A model generated the notes under the pieces. The model saw nothing but the letters and a program-made list of their open reading frames with translations, was not told where the DNA came from and searched no databases. A DNA stretch of 13,366 nucleotides, taken from assembly GCA_003542295.1 (NCBI GenBank), contig DPKX01000188.1:1-13366 (forward strand). Reading direction: 5' to 3'. A program made the position numbers and the translations under genes. This document shows, one piece after another, positions 1 through 7,359 of this stretch. Numbering within the stretch: the first letter of the stretch is position 1; every line of letters begins with the position of its first letter. This DNA comes from Candidatus Atribacter hydrocarboniphilus (GTDB lineage: Bacteria > Atribacterota > Atribacteria > Atribacterales > Atribacteraceae).

Positions 1-202
1 GAAAATGAATCACGATTTTCCCTTGGATCACATAACAGATTTCATCGGCATTTTTATGACCAAAATCTAAACAGGCACGTTGACCGGGAAGGAGAGTACT
101 TACGGAAAAAACAATTTTATCGGTAAAAGCATAAATCTCAGTACATTCGTCTCCTTCCATAATTATTTTACCTTGACCCCTTTTTATGACTTTGCCTTTC
201 AC
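1..202 (-). CDS. Cupin-domain protein, N-terminal part (runs off the window)
   Basis: The minus strand reads open from a GTG at 202-200 to the window edge, giving 67 residues. An AGGAGG lies five bases before the GTG, which decides this start over the internal ATG at residue 15. The stretch PGQRACLDFGHKNADEICYV (residues 39-58), followed by the glycine at 61, looks like cupin motif 1 (G-x5-HxH-x3/4-E-x6-G), with H49, E54 and G61 in place. The first histidine of the usual pair is not obvious, so metal binding is uncertain. Cupins are small beta-barrels used as isomerases, epimerases, dioxygenases or sugar-binding modules; the specific role cannot be told from this half. It starts 33 bases after the stop of the upstream lipoprotein gene and is probably co-transcribed with it. 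Confidence 0.72.
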   Translation of the reverse strand, partial: MKGKVIKRGQGKIIMEGDECTEIYAFTDKIVFSVSTLLPGQRACLDFGHKNADEICYVIQGKIVIHF

Positions 203-235
203 CACTTCCTCCTTTTTAATTTACTTCTCGATAAC

Positions 236-661
236 TTATTGTCGGCCACACTGAGTACAGGTTGTTCCCGAACCTACCGGCTTTAATTCATATTCCACCT
301 GATTGCTTAATACCTCATTAACTATAACATAGACTTTATAAGTATCCTTCATGAGTTGAGGAACCCGAGCATAAATATTCAAATCCGACCAGGTAATGAT
401 TTCGGCTTCAAAAGTTTTATTATCACCTCTTTTAAACACTAATTGACTTGACCCCTGTACTGCTCCGAAGTCTAATCCAAAAAGAGTTATTTTCGTTCCA
501 GAGGGACCCGAATCCGGAGATATTGATGTAATTTTTGGATTAAGAGGAGCGGTTGGTGAGGGTGAGGATGTCGGTTCTGCTGGTTTGTTAAGGCAACCAG
601 TAAAAATTAAAATCAAAGAAAAACAAAAGATAATAAATAATAGAAAATTTCTGGTTTTCAA
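236..661 (-). CDS. Lipoprotein with one IPT/TIG domain
   Basis: A 141-residue exported protein. The N-terminus has a charged start (MKTR), a hydrophobic core (residues about 6-20) and a lipobox-like IFTGC, so C23 is the probable lipidated residue. A Pro/Ser/Thr-rich linker (about 25-42) leads to an immunoglobulin-like IPT/TIG fold beginning PKITSISPDSGPSGTKITLF, the standard opening of this domain. The TTG start at 661-659 is supported by AGGAGG at 669-674 with a seven-base spacer. The C-terminus carries a CxxC pair (CTQC, residues 135-138), unusual for this domain and possibly a disulfide or metal site. TIG domains usually mediate protein or glycan contacts at the cell surface. It lies just upstream of the cupin gene on the same strand. 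No specific ligand can be named. Confidence 0.82.
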   Translation of the reverse strand: MKTRNFLLFIIFCFSLILIFTGCLNKPAEPTSSPSPTAPLNPKITSISPDSGPSGTKITLFGLDFGAVQGSSQLVFKRGDNKTFEAEIITWSDLNIYARVPQLMKDTYKVYVIVNEVLSNQVEYELKPVGSGTTCTQCGRQ

Positions 662-703
662 GATAATTCCTCCTTATTTTCTACAAATAGGACCTTATAA
701 AAT

Positions 704-731
704 ATGATAAATAAATCCTAACATTTTTCAA
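704..731 (-). promoter_or_regulatory. Candidate promoter of the lipoprotein-cupin unit
   Basis: On the minus strand TTGAAA (731-726) and TATCAT (709-704) are separated by 16 bases, a reasonable sigma-70-type pair. It lies about 40 bases upstream of the TTG start at 661. The surroundings are very AT-rich, so chance matches are likely. Confidence 0.4.
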
Positions 732-857
732 ATTCCCAAGTGAACTTTGATAAAAATTTTAATTCTGGATAAGATAATACCCTCCCACTTTATTCTATTA
801 TCTAATGTTTAAGAAATTATTTTAACCAGGGCTTAAAAAATGGAAATTTCTGGTTTT

Positions 858-869
858 AATCTTAAGATT
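858..869. promoter_or_regulatory. Perfect 12-bp palindrome upstream of the aminotransferase promoter
   Basis: AATCTTAAGATT is a perfect inverted repeat 23 bases upstream of the -35 box at 893. Its position would suit an activator or upstream operator. A related 16-bp palindrome with the same CTTAAG core occurs at 11515-11530. No binding protein is known. Confidence 0.3.
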
Positions 870-892
870 TTTGAAAATAACTGATTGGTTGG

Positions 893-920
893 TTGACTTT
901 AAACTTTATTTTTTTATAAT
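893..920 (+). promoter_or_regulatory. Sigma-70-type promoter of the aminotransferase unit
   Basis: TTGACT (893-898) and a consensus TATAAT (915-920) are 16 bases apart, the best promoter match in the window. Transcription would start near 927, leaving a leader of about 25 bases with AGGAGGG (938-944) before the ATG at 952. Such a short leader leaves no room for a riboswitch. Confidence 0.75.
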
Positions 921-932
921 AAAAACGAAGTT
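902..932. promoter_or_regulatory. Imperfect inverted repeat over the -10 box, candidate operator
   Basis: The arms AACTT-nn-TTTTT (902-913) and AAAAA-nn-AAGTT (921-932) are complementary at 10 of 12 positions and centre on 917, inside the -10 box. Binding here would block RNA polymerase. The ROK regulator encoded by the second gene of this unit is the obvious candidate (autoregulation), by inference only. The AT richness weakens the case. Confidence 0.4.
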
Positions 933-951
933 AAAATAGGAGGGAATATTT

Positions 952-2259
952 ATGTCGCCTAACTCAGACAAAGAAAAACTTGCCATTGAAGGCGGAAAAC
1001 CGGTTAAAACCACTCCAGCCATACCTATGTTTCCTGGTGGTTTGGAAATCGGAGAAGAAGAAAAGCAAGCCGTATTGGAAGTTCTGGATAATAAATATCT
1101 TTTCCGTTATTACGGGCCAGGAGAATACCCATCTCGAGTCAAAATGCTCGAAGAAGAGTTTTCTGGTAAAATAGGAGTTAGACACTCATTAGCGGTGAAT
1201 TCTTGCACCTCAGCTTTAATCACCGCTCTTGTAGCAGTCGGTGTTGGTCCTGGTGATGAAGTGATCGTCCCGGGATACACTTTCTTTGCCTCCTGCGCTG
1301 CAATATTAGCGGCAAAAGCGATTCCAGTTATCGCTGAGGTGGACAATTCGCTCACCATTGATCCTGTTGATTTGGAAAAGAAAATCACCCCACAAACCAA
1401 AGCAGTAATTCCCGTGCACATGCGCGGAGTCCCCTGTAATATGGATCGAATCCTCTCAATCGCAAAAAAACACAACCTTAAAGTCATTGAAGATGTTGCC
1501 CAAGCTTGTGGGGGAAGCTATAAAGGAAAGCATTTGGGGAGCTTTGGCGATTGTAACGCCTTTAGTTTCCAGTTTCATAAAATTATCACTGCTGGTGAAG
1601 GTGGTATGATTACAACTGATAACGAACTCTACTTCGACCGTGCCCAAGCTTATCATGATACTGCTGCTTGTTGGAGACCGGGTGGTCCAGCCAAGCGATT
1701 CGCTTCAGCTCGTTACCAGGGAGAACTCTTCCCCGGAGTTAATTTCCGAATGTCCGAACTCATCGGTGCGGTGATGCTTGCTCAGCTTCACAAACTTGAC
1801 GGCATACTCAACAGAATGCGCAAAAATAAATCCAGAATTAAAAATGGTATCAGTGATATTCCAGGAATCGAGCTAAGGCACGTTCATGACCCGGATGGAG
1901 ATACTGGTATTTCCTTGGTTTTCTTTTTAGAAAATGGGCAATTAGCCGAAAAGTTTGCTACTGCCTTAAAAGCTGAAGGTGTTGAAGCCAGTTCTATTTT
2001 CAATAAGGGGATCCCTGACTGGCACATTTATTCCCACTGGGAAATGATCATGAATAAATGGACTCCAACTCCCGAAGGTTGTCCATATACCTGTCCCTAT
2101 CATAAAGGATCAGCTCCGAACTATAACCGAGAGATGTGCCCACAAACCCTGACTCTTTTGGATCGTTCTGTTCACCTTGACATTCCACCCCAAATGAGTG
2201 AAGAAGATTGTGACCTTACCGTAGAGGCAATTCGTAAAGTTGCTCGAGCCTATTTATGA
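952..2259 (+). CDS. DegT/DnrJ/EryC1/StrS-family PLP aminotransferase
   Basis: A 435-residue fold-type I PLP enzyme of the sugar aminotransferase family, which exchanges amino and keto groups on sugars or cyclitols. The N-terminal LAIEGGKPV and GYTFFASCAAILAAKAIPV blocks, the cofactor aspartate in EDVAQACGGSY (D181, with Q184) and the Schiff-base lysine K210 in FQFHKIITAGEGGMITTDN are all present, so it should be active. Length is close to the family norm. The VAQACG sequence and a Cys-containing C-terminal segment (C377, C381, C396) recall the branch with cyclitol (scyllo-inosose-type) aminotransferases, but the substrate is not provable. ATG 952 is preceded by AGGAGGG. It heads a unit with a ROK regulator and an isomerase; in that setting a catabolic role, taking the amino group off an imported amino sugar, is as likely as biosynthesis. 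Confidence 0.9.
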   Translation: MSPNSDKEKLAIEGGKPVKTTPAIPMFPGGLEIGEEEKQAVLEVLDNKYLFRYYGPGEYPSRVKMLEEEFSGKIGVRHSLAVNSCTSALITALVAVGVGPGDEVIVPGYTFFASCAAILAAKAIPVIAEVDNSLTIDPVDLEKKITPQTKAVIPVHMRGVPCNMDRILSIAKKHNLKVIEDVAQACGGSYKGKHLGSFGDCNAFSFQFHKIITAGEGGMITTDNELYFDRAQAYHDTAACWRPGGPAKRFASARYQGELFPGVNFRMSELIGAVMLAQLHKLDGILNRMRKNKSRIKNGISDIPGIELRHVHDPDGDTGISLVFFLENGQLAEKFATALKAEGVEASSIFNKGIPDWHIYSHWEMIMNKWTPTPEGCPYTCPYHKGSAPNYNREMCPQTLTLLDRSVHLDIPPQMSEEDCDLTVEAIRKVARAYL

Positions 2260-2304
2260 AATTCTTAACTGTTTTCCCTCAATTCTTTTTTGTGAGGTAA
2301 TCCT

Positions 2305-3555
2305 TTGAAACATCGGGATATGAAGTTTTTAAACCGAGGAAAAATCCTTGGTTTTTTATTGAATCATTCACTTCTTAGTCGGGCTGATCTAGCTGAAAAG
2401 GCTGATGTCAGCCCAGCAGTCGTTTCCCACATTATTAGAGAATGTTTAAAGGAAGGAATAATTCGTGAGGATTCTGAGGGGGTCTCTCGAGGTGGGCGAA
2501 AACCAATCCTTCTTTCTTTTGTTCCCGACAACAAATTGGTAGCAGGATTAGTTCCCGGGAATATAACCGAATTTGCCGTATCTAATCTTTCTGGCCAACT
2601 GCTTTACAAAGAAGAAATAATAACCAAAAAATACCCTACTCCTATAGAATTAGCTGGGTTTCTCAAAAAAATACTGAATGAATTTCTAATCAGAAATCAC
2701 AAGTCCTGGTCACAATTGGTTTCCTTGGGAATAGGAATCCCGGGTATTTACGATCCCGAATTAGATCTTATCCATAAAATGGGTAAAATTTCCAGTCTTT
2801 TTGAGTGGGAAGGAGCAAAAATTCGGGAAATTTTCTCTCGGGAATTTCCCTGTCCGGTTTTGGTCTTTGACAAGGTAGTCGCTATGGCATTTGGTGAAGG
2901 AATACTGAGTTCTGATGTTCCAAATGTCAGTTTAGTCTATCTGCACCTGGGAAGGGGAGTTGGAGCTGGTTTATTCCTTAATGGAAAAATCTATCGTGGT
3001 TCTCAAGGAGCTGCTGGAGAAGTTGGTTATATGGTTTGTAAACCTGTGGATGAAATAGGCCCCATTTCTCTTCATGATATTCCTCCCCTGGAAAGCGAAA
3101 TCTCTTTAAATACTATCCTTAAGGATTTTCGAGAAAAATGTCCCAACTCTTTTGCCGGAAATCAAAGGCAATCGGAAAACGATGAAATTATGATTTTACG
3201 CAAAACTTTTTTAAAGGGTGATCCCCAATGTGAAACAATTTTAAAGCCGGTTTTAGAAAAAGCCGAGGGAATAGCGGTTAATTTAGTTGCAATGCTCAAC
3301 CCAGATTTTTTGGTCCTTGGAGGCAAGGTAACCGAAATATTTTCTGAAATTCTTCAAGAAAGGATAGTTCAAAGACTTCAACGATCAGTTCTTTTCCTAC
3401 CTCGGGTAAAAACTGTGACTCTGGGAAAAAATGAGGAAATCATGTGTACCCTCTTTTTTTCGATCGATGATTACTTCCAACGTTTAACAGGAAATAACCA
3501 AGGGTTAACCTCCGCCTTTTTAAAAAGATACAACCCTCGGATTTGGAATCAATAA
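2305..3555 (+). CDS. ROK-family transcriptional regulator, NagC/XylR type
   Basis: A 416-residue protein with an N-terminal winged helix-turn-helix (about residues 10-65: LLSRADLAEKADVSPAVVSH, then GGRKP) and a C-terminal ROK sugar-kinase-like domain (about 75-390). The ROK signature is visible as LGRGVGAGLFLNGKIYRGSQ followed by GAAGEVGYM. Two hallmarks are altered: the catalytic Asp normally found in the ENDANAAALGE block is replaced (here VFDKVVAMAFGE), and the zinc motif (GH, then CxCGxxGCxE) is missing, with Tyr in place of His. It should therefore sense a sugar rather than phosphorylate it. TTG 2305 has GAGGT six bases upstream. The gene lies 45 bases after the aminotransferase and probably controls this locus, with the repeat at 902-932 a candidate site. 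The ligand is unknown. Confidence 0.88.
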   Translation: MKHRDMKFLNRGKILGFLLNHSLLSRADLAEKADVSPAVVSHIIRECLKEGIIREDSEGVSRGGRKPILLSFVPDNKLVAGLVPGNITEFAVSNLSGQLLYKEEIITKKYPTPIELAGFLKKILNEFLIRNHKSWSQLVSLGIGIPGIYDPELDLIHKMGKISSLFEWEGAKIREIFSREFPCPVLVFDKVVAMAFGEGILSSDVPNVSLVYLHLGRGVGAGLFLNGKIYRGSQGAAGEVGYMVCKPVDEIGPISLHDIPPLESEISLNTILKDFREKCPNSFAGNQRQSENDEIMILRKTFLKGDPQCETILKPVLEKAEGIAVNLVAMLNPDFLVLGGKVTEIFSEILQERIVQRLQRSVLFLPRVKTVTLGKNEEIMCTLFFSIDDYFQRLTGNNQGLTSAFLKRYNPRIWNQ

Positions 3556-3626
3556 ATTATAGAAAGTGGTCCTTTTTTGGGTAAGGGTAAATTATTGTTT
3601 CCCTCACCTGAATCAATTCATCCTCG

Positions 3627-3633
3627 AGGAGGG
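3627..3633 (+). promoter_or_regulatory. Ribosome binding site fixing the isomerase start at 3640
   Basis: AGGAGGG with a six-base spacer to ATG 3640. The longer in-frame start (TTG 3577) has no such site and would add 21 residues with no counterpart in the family. Confidence 0.85.
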
Positions 3634-3639
3634 ATTAAA

Positions 3640-4407
3640 ATGGTAGAGATTTCAGTCTGTTTTGAACCGCTGTTTAATGGAAAAACTGATTTAGAAAAAA
3701 TCCAGTCCATCCATAGTCTCGGTTACAACGCAGTGGAATTTTGGGATTTATCCGGAAAGGATCTTAAAGGAATTGCCGATTACTGCCAAAAAACCGGGAT
3801 TAAAATTGGCATCTGTACTCTGCAAGATCCCTGGGGAAATATCCGTTTACACACCGACACCAATATATACCTTCAACACTTTTCCGAATCTCTCGAATTG
3901 CTCAAACTAATTGGTTCTAAAAGGGTTATTGTTCTTACCGGAGAAGATGACGGACAATCCATAGAAATTCAAAAGAATCAAATCATAAAAAATTTAAAAG
4001 CTATCAGCAGTTTGGCTGAAAAAGCTGGAATCGTGGTTTGCTTAGAAATTCTGAATTCAAAAGTCGATCATAAAGGATATTTCTTAGATTCATCAGTTCT
4101 TGGTTTTGATATCATTCGACAGGTCAATAGTCCTTCAATCAAAGTGCTCTACGATATTTATCATATGCAAATCATGGAAGGAAATATTATCTCAACCATT
4201 CAAGAGAATGTCGAACTAATTGGTCATTTCCATTCTGCCGGTGTTCCTGGACGACATGAACATTTTTATGGTGAATTAGATTATAGAAATATATTTTTAG
4301 CCATACAGGAAACAGGATATGATGGTTTCTTTGGACTCGAATATTGGCCAACCCTGTCTGATGAAAAATCATTAGAAAAATTACGAGAGTACTTTCTTGA
4401 TGAATAG
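3640..4407 (+). CDS. Sugar isomerase/epimerase, hydroxypyruvate isomerase-like TIM barrel
   Basis: A 255-residue protein of the xylose isomerase-like TIM-barrel (AP endonuclease 2) superfamily, closest by eye to the hydroxypyruvate isomerase (Hyi/OtnI) branch. Hallmarks are CLEILNSKVDHKGYFLDSS (E136), LYDIYHMQIMEGN (D172), GHFHSAGVPGRHEHFYGELD (H198, with E212) and FGLEYWPT (E234); E136, D172, H198 and E234 fit the usual divalent-metal set. Classical Hyi has Gln where H198 lies (HxQ), so the substrate may differ: hydroxypyruvate, a 2-oxo-tetronate, or a ketose/cyclitol epimerisation are all possible. The start is ATG 3640 because of the ribosome binding site before it. It follows the ROK gene by 84 bases in the same direction, and probably converts the keto product of this pathway. 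The gene ends with TAG, so TAG works as a stop here. Confidence 0.85.
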   Translation: MVEISVCFEPLFNGKTDLEKIQSIHSLGYNAVEFWDLSGKDLKGIADYCQKTGIKIGICTLQDPWGNIRLHTDTNIYLQHFSESLELLKLIGSKRVIVLTGEDDGQSIEIQKNQIIKNLKAISSLAEKAGIVVCLEILNSKVDHKGYFLDSSVLGFDIIRQVNSPSIKVLYDIYHMQIMEGNIISTIQENVELIGHFHSAGVPGRHEHFYGELDYRNIFLAIQETGYDGFFGLEYWPTLSDEKSLEKLREYFLDE

Positions 4408-4502
4408 CTGGTGATCAATTCTTGAGTTCCTTTTATCATTCTTTACGATTTAAAATACCCGTAAATGGTTGAAATGTAAATCTATTTTAAAAATTAAAAA
4501 AA

Positions 4503-4531
4503 TTGTGGAAGATTTTGCCAGAGTGTATGAT
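4503..4531 (+). promoter_or_regulatory. Candidate promoter of the methyltransferase-transporter operon
   Basis: TTGTGG (4503-4508) and TATGAT (4526-4531) are 17 bases apart in the 153-base gap before the methyltransferase. Transcription would start near 4538, shortly before AGGAGG (4546-4551). The surrounding gap is AT-rich and shows no clear terminator for the preceding unit, so read-through from the isomerase gene is possible. Confidence 0.45.
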
Positions 4532-4560
4532 ATAAATAATAATAAAGGAGGGCAGTCATC

Positions 4561-5994
4561 TTGAAACTGAATCAAACGGAAGTATTATCTCAAGAAGAAA
4601 TCCACCTCATCCACGATGCAACTCTCGAAATACTCGAGCAAGAGGGTGTGGTTGTACTCAGTGATATGGTCCGAAGTTTTTTAGCTGAGAAAGGCTTACC
4701 GGTCGACCATAATTCGGGAGTAGTCCGGATACCCTCATCGGTGGTAAACTCTTGTTTGAAACAAGTTCCATCTTCTTTCGCCCTCTTTACTGTGGACGAT
4801 AAATCTTGGAAAAGGATCGGACAGGGGGAGCCTCTTTTTGCCTGCGGACACAATGCGGTTTTTTTTCTTGATCACCAAACTGGCATACGAAGAGATTCTT
4901 TGGTTGAAGATGTTGAGAAATTCGTCTGTATAGCTGACCAGCTGGATGAAATTGATCTCATCGGCATTCCGGTTATGCCTCAGGATACTCCAGCTGAATC
5001 AACCCTCCTTTACGCTGTCAGGGCTGCTTTTCAAAATTCGGCAAAACCTCTTTATTATTCCTCGGAAAGTGCTGGCATCAATCGAGCAGTCATTCAAATG
5101 GCAAAAGCTATTAATCCGGATGTTTCCAACCGTCCGTTTTTAATCAGTCAGCTTTCTCCCACCAGCCCTCTCTTTTGGGAAAAAGGAACCATTGAGGCGT
5201 TGTATGAAGTGTGTATAAATGGCATCCCTCTCGCCATCCTCCCTGAGCCAATCGCCGGAGCTTCTGCTCCTTACACCTTAGCTGGTCTTTTAACCTTGCA
5301 TAATGCTGAGTGCCTCTCAGGTATTGTTTTTTCCCAACTGATTCGAGAGAAAACACCGGTTATATATGCCAGTTCTTGGACGGTCTATGATATGCGCTCG
5401 AATATGGCAGTTATCGGTACCCCTGAAACTAATATTTTAAGAGTTGCTGGTGCCCAAATGGCTGCATTTTATCACATCCCTTCTCATACCACAGCTCCAA
5501 ATTCTGATTCCCATTTTCACGATGAGCAAAACTCCTGGGAAAGAACCCTCAGCGCTTTTATTTCAGCATTGGCTGGTAATCATTTAATCGTTAATGCTGG
5601 AATGTTCGCTACCGGTCTTACCATCAGTTTAGAGCAATTGATCCTTGATGCCGAAATCATTGGAATGATAAAACGAATCTTACGAGGTATGGAAGTCAGT
5701 CGAGAAACCATATTTCTCGATGAAATCCGCCGAGTTGGACAGCGGGGAAATTATCTTATGGAACAATCAACCCTCACTCATCTGCGCAGTGACCAATTTT
5801 GGAAAAGTAAGGTTTCAATCCTTGATCATTACCAAAATTGCCAGACTTCCGGTATGAATGATGTGGTATTGGTCGCTCGGCAAAGAATTGACTCTTACTT
5901 ATCTCGGCCTACAAAAATGGCCATCTCACCAGACAGTCTAAGGGAGATGGATCAGATCATTTCTCTTTTCGAAGAAAGGAGGGATGAAGAGTAA
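4561..5994 (+). CDS. MttB-family (trimethylamine methyltransferase-like) protein, non-pyrrolysine
   Basis: A 477-residue protein of the MttB superfamily (Pfam family MTTB). Members move a methyl group from a quaternary or tertiary amine to a cognate corrinoid protein; studied non-pyrrolysine members act on glycine betaine, proline betaine, carnitine or gamma-butyrobetaine. Family features include the N-terminal helix LIHDATLEILEQEGV, the IPLAILPEPIAGASAPYTLA core, SDSHFHDEQNSWERTL (residues 315-330, the region where true MttB carries pyrrolysine), MFATGLTISLEQLILDAEII and the C-terminal MEQSTLTHLRSDQFW. The frame has no internal TAG, so no pyrrolysine. TTG 4561 is supported by AGGAGG at 4546-4551. 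It heads an operon with a carbohydrate-type ABC transporter, which suggests its substrate is the imported compound. No corrinoid protein, corrinoid:folate methyltransferase or reactivase is in the window. The substrate is unknown. Confidence 0.87.
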   Translation: MKLNQTEVLSQEEIHLIHDATLEILEQEGVVVLSDMVRSFLAEKGLPVDHNSGVVRIPSSVVNSCLKQVPSSFALFTVDDKSWKRIGQGEPLFACGHNAVFFLDHQTGIRRDSLVEDVEKFVCIADQLDEIDLIGIPVMPQDTPAESTLLYAVRAAFQNSAKPLYYSSESAGINRAVIQMAKAINPDVSNRPFLISQLSPTSPLFWEKGTIEALYEVCINGIPLAILPEPIAGASAPYTLAGLLTLHNAECLSGIVFSQLIREKTPVIYASSWTVYDMRSNMAVIGTPETNILRVAGAQMAAFYHIPSHTTAPNSDSHFHDEQNSWERTLSAFISALAGNHLIVNAGMFATGLTISLEQLILDAEIIGMIKRILRGMEVSRETIFLDEIRRVGQRGNYLMEQSTLTHLRSDQFWKSKVSILDHYQNCQTSGMNDVVLVARQRIDSYLSRPTKMAISPDSLREMDQIISLFEERRDEE

Positions 5995-6030
5995 AATTTG
6001 TAAAATTTTTCGCTTTTTAAAAACTTTTCA

Positions 6031-6039
6031 AGAAGGGGG
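6031..6039 (+). promoter_or_regulatory. Ribosome binding site fixing the solute-binding protein start at 6047
   Basis: AGAAGGGGG ends seven bases before ATG 6047. The earlier in-frame ATG (5984) overlaps the methyltransferase end, has its purine run directly against the ATG with no spacer, and would put 21 residues ahead of the signal peptide. Confidence 0.85.
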
Positions 6040-6046
6040 TAAAACT

Positions 6047-7333
6047 ATGAAAATTAATCGATTGCTCATCGTGGTTGTTATAGTAATGATGGTTGTTTTC
6101 TCCTTATCCGCTCTATCCACGGCTCAAACTAAGGTCAGTTTTTACAGCTGGATGGCAGCCGAGGTTACATCGGGAGGAATTAGTGTCTTGCAAGAGGCGG
6201 AAAGAAAATTTGAAGAAATGCATCCGGATATTGATATTGAGACGGTTCCACTGCCTTACGAGGAAACTCCTGATCAGCTCGCCATTATGATCGCTGCCGG
6301 AAACCCACCGGATATTACGACTGTCGATGTCATTTGGCTGGAGCAGTTAGCAGCAATGGGTGGTTTAGAACCTCTCAGCGGATATTTTTCCGAAGAGTTA
6401 CTTCAAGACCTTTTCCCGAGCTCACTTGATTTAGGTCGTGCCCAGGGTGAACAGTATGCTCTCGTTTGGAACGATAATCCAAATCTCCTTTGCTATAACA
6501 AGGTTCTCATGGAAAAAGCCGGTTTTAATCCCGATCAACCACCTCAAACCATGGACGATTTTAATCAGGCTATTGCTGCCATATCGGGATTGGGAGATGA
6601 TATACTAGGAATTGAGCTCAATTTATCCAAAGATTCTTTCTCAGCTGATTATCTCCATCCCTGGCTATGGAACTTCGGAGCAGAGGTTTTTGACCAAGAA
6701 GGAAACGTAATTCTTAACAATGCCGCCGGTGTTGAAGCGATTGAATGGGTTAACAGTCTAGTAAAAAATAAGTATATGGATCCTGGCCTTTACATCCGAG
6801 AAATTCGGGTTATTTTCGCCCAGGAAAAACTCGGTTTTATGTTGGAAGGTCCCTGGATTCGGGGTATACTGCGCGGTTTGAATCCACGTCAAGAAGAATT
6901 TGATAAAGACTGGGCATTGGCACCTATTCCTAAAGGTCCAGCCATTCCAGATGACGTTCCCTATGGGTATTCAAACCCGAGCTCACACATGCTCGTCCTC
7001 GCCAAAGATAGTCCAAGCAAGGAAGCAGCTTGGCAGTATATGGAATTCCTCATCAGTGATCCAGAAATCACCAAGACTTACTACCAAGATACCGGTCTCA
7101 TGCCCACACGGATTTCACTCCTTAACGATCCGATATACAAGGACGATCCTTTTGTCCGACAGGTATTGAACCAGACCGAGTACATGAAAAAACCGCTTGG
7201 TTGGGGACCTCGTTGGGGTCGAGTTGGAGAAATCGTCATGGCAGCCGTTCAAGAAGTGGTTCTGATGGGTCGCGACGTCCAAAGTACCCTCGATGAAGCC
7301 GCTCGTCAGATCAAAATCGAACTATCCATGTAA
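6047..7333 (+). CDS. ABC transporter solute-binding protein, family 1 (carbohydrate type)
   Basis: A 428-residue extracytoplasmic binding protein. Residues 1-26 form a Sec signal peptide (MKINRLL, a Val/Ile/Met-rich core, then LSTA), with cleavage likely after A26. No cysteine follows, so it is a soluble protein, presumably periplasmic, rather than a lipoprotein; that fits a diderm cell. The mature part starts with a beta-strand (KVSFYSW) and shows family-1 features: a helix-rich EAERKFEEMHPDIDIETVPL, MIAAGNPPDITTVD and FAQEKLGFMLEGPWIRG. It is Trp-rich, as sugar binders often are, with aromatic residues for stacking. The gene starts 52 bases after the methyltransferase stop and 26 bases before permease 1. 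The family binds oligosaccharides, sugar alcohols or glycerol-phosphate-type ligands; the ligand here is unknown, and the MttB neighbour suggests a methylated one. Confidence 0.92.
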   Translation: MKINRLLIVVVIVMMVVFSLSALSTAQTKVSFYSWMAAEVTSGGISVLQEAERKFEEMHPDIDIETVPLPYEETPDQLAIMIAAGNPPDITTVDVIWLEQLAAMGGLEPLSGYFSEELLQDLFPSSLDLGRAQGEQYALVWNDNPNLLCYNKVLMEKAGFNPDQPPQTMDDFNQAIAAISGLGDDILGIELNLSKDSFSADYLHPWLWNFGAEVFDQEGNVILNNAAGVEAIEWVNSLVKNKYMDPGLYIREIRVIFAQEKLGFMLEGPWIRGILRGLNPRQEEFDKDWALAPIPKGPAIPDDVPYGYSNPSSHMLVLAKDSPSKEAAWQYMEFLISDPEITKTYYQDTGLMPTRISLLNDPIYKDDPFVRQVLNQTEYMKKPLGWGPRWGRVGEIVMAAVQEVVLMGRDVQSTLDEAARQIKIELSM

Positions 7334-7359
7334 CATACTCAACAGGGAGAAGAACGAAA

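Noticed and set aside
80..286. 68-codon plus-strand open frame at the left edge
   Set aside because: It lies antisense to the cupin and the lipoprotein end, both of which have better starts and recognisable domains.
662..951. Riboswitch upstream of the aminotransferase
   Set aside because: The promoter at 893-920 leaves only about 25 bases of leader, and no conserved riboswitch core is visible upstream.
3577..3639. Longer N-terminus for the isomerase from TTG 3577
   Set aside because: No ribosome binding site, and the extra 21 residues include the sequence that serves as the site for ATG 3640.
4408..4560. Terminator between the isomerase and methyltransferase genes
   Set aside because: Only AT-rich sequence with short TTTTAAAA-type symmetry; no GC stem followed by a T run.
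5984..6046. Longer N-terminus for the solute-binding protein from ATG 5984
   Set aside because: It would overlap the methyltransferase, lacks a properly spaced ribosome binding site and would bury the signal peptide; ATG 6047 has a good site.
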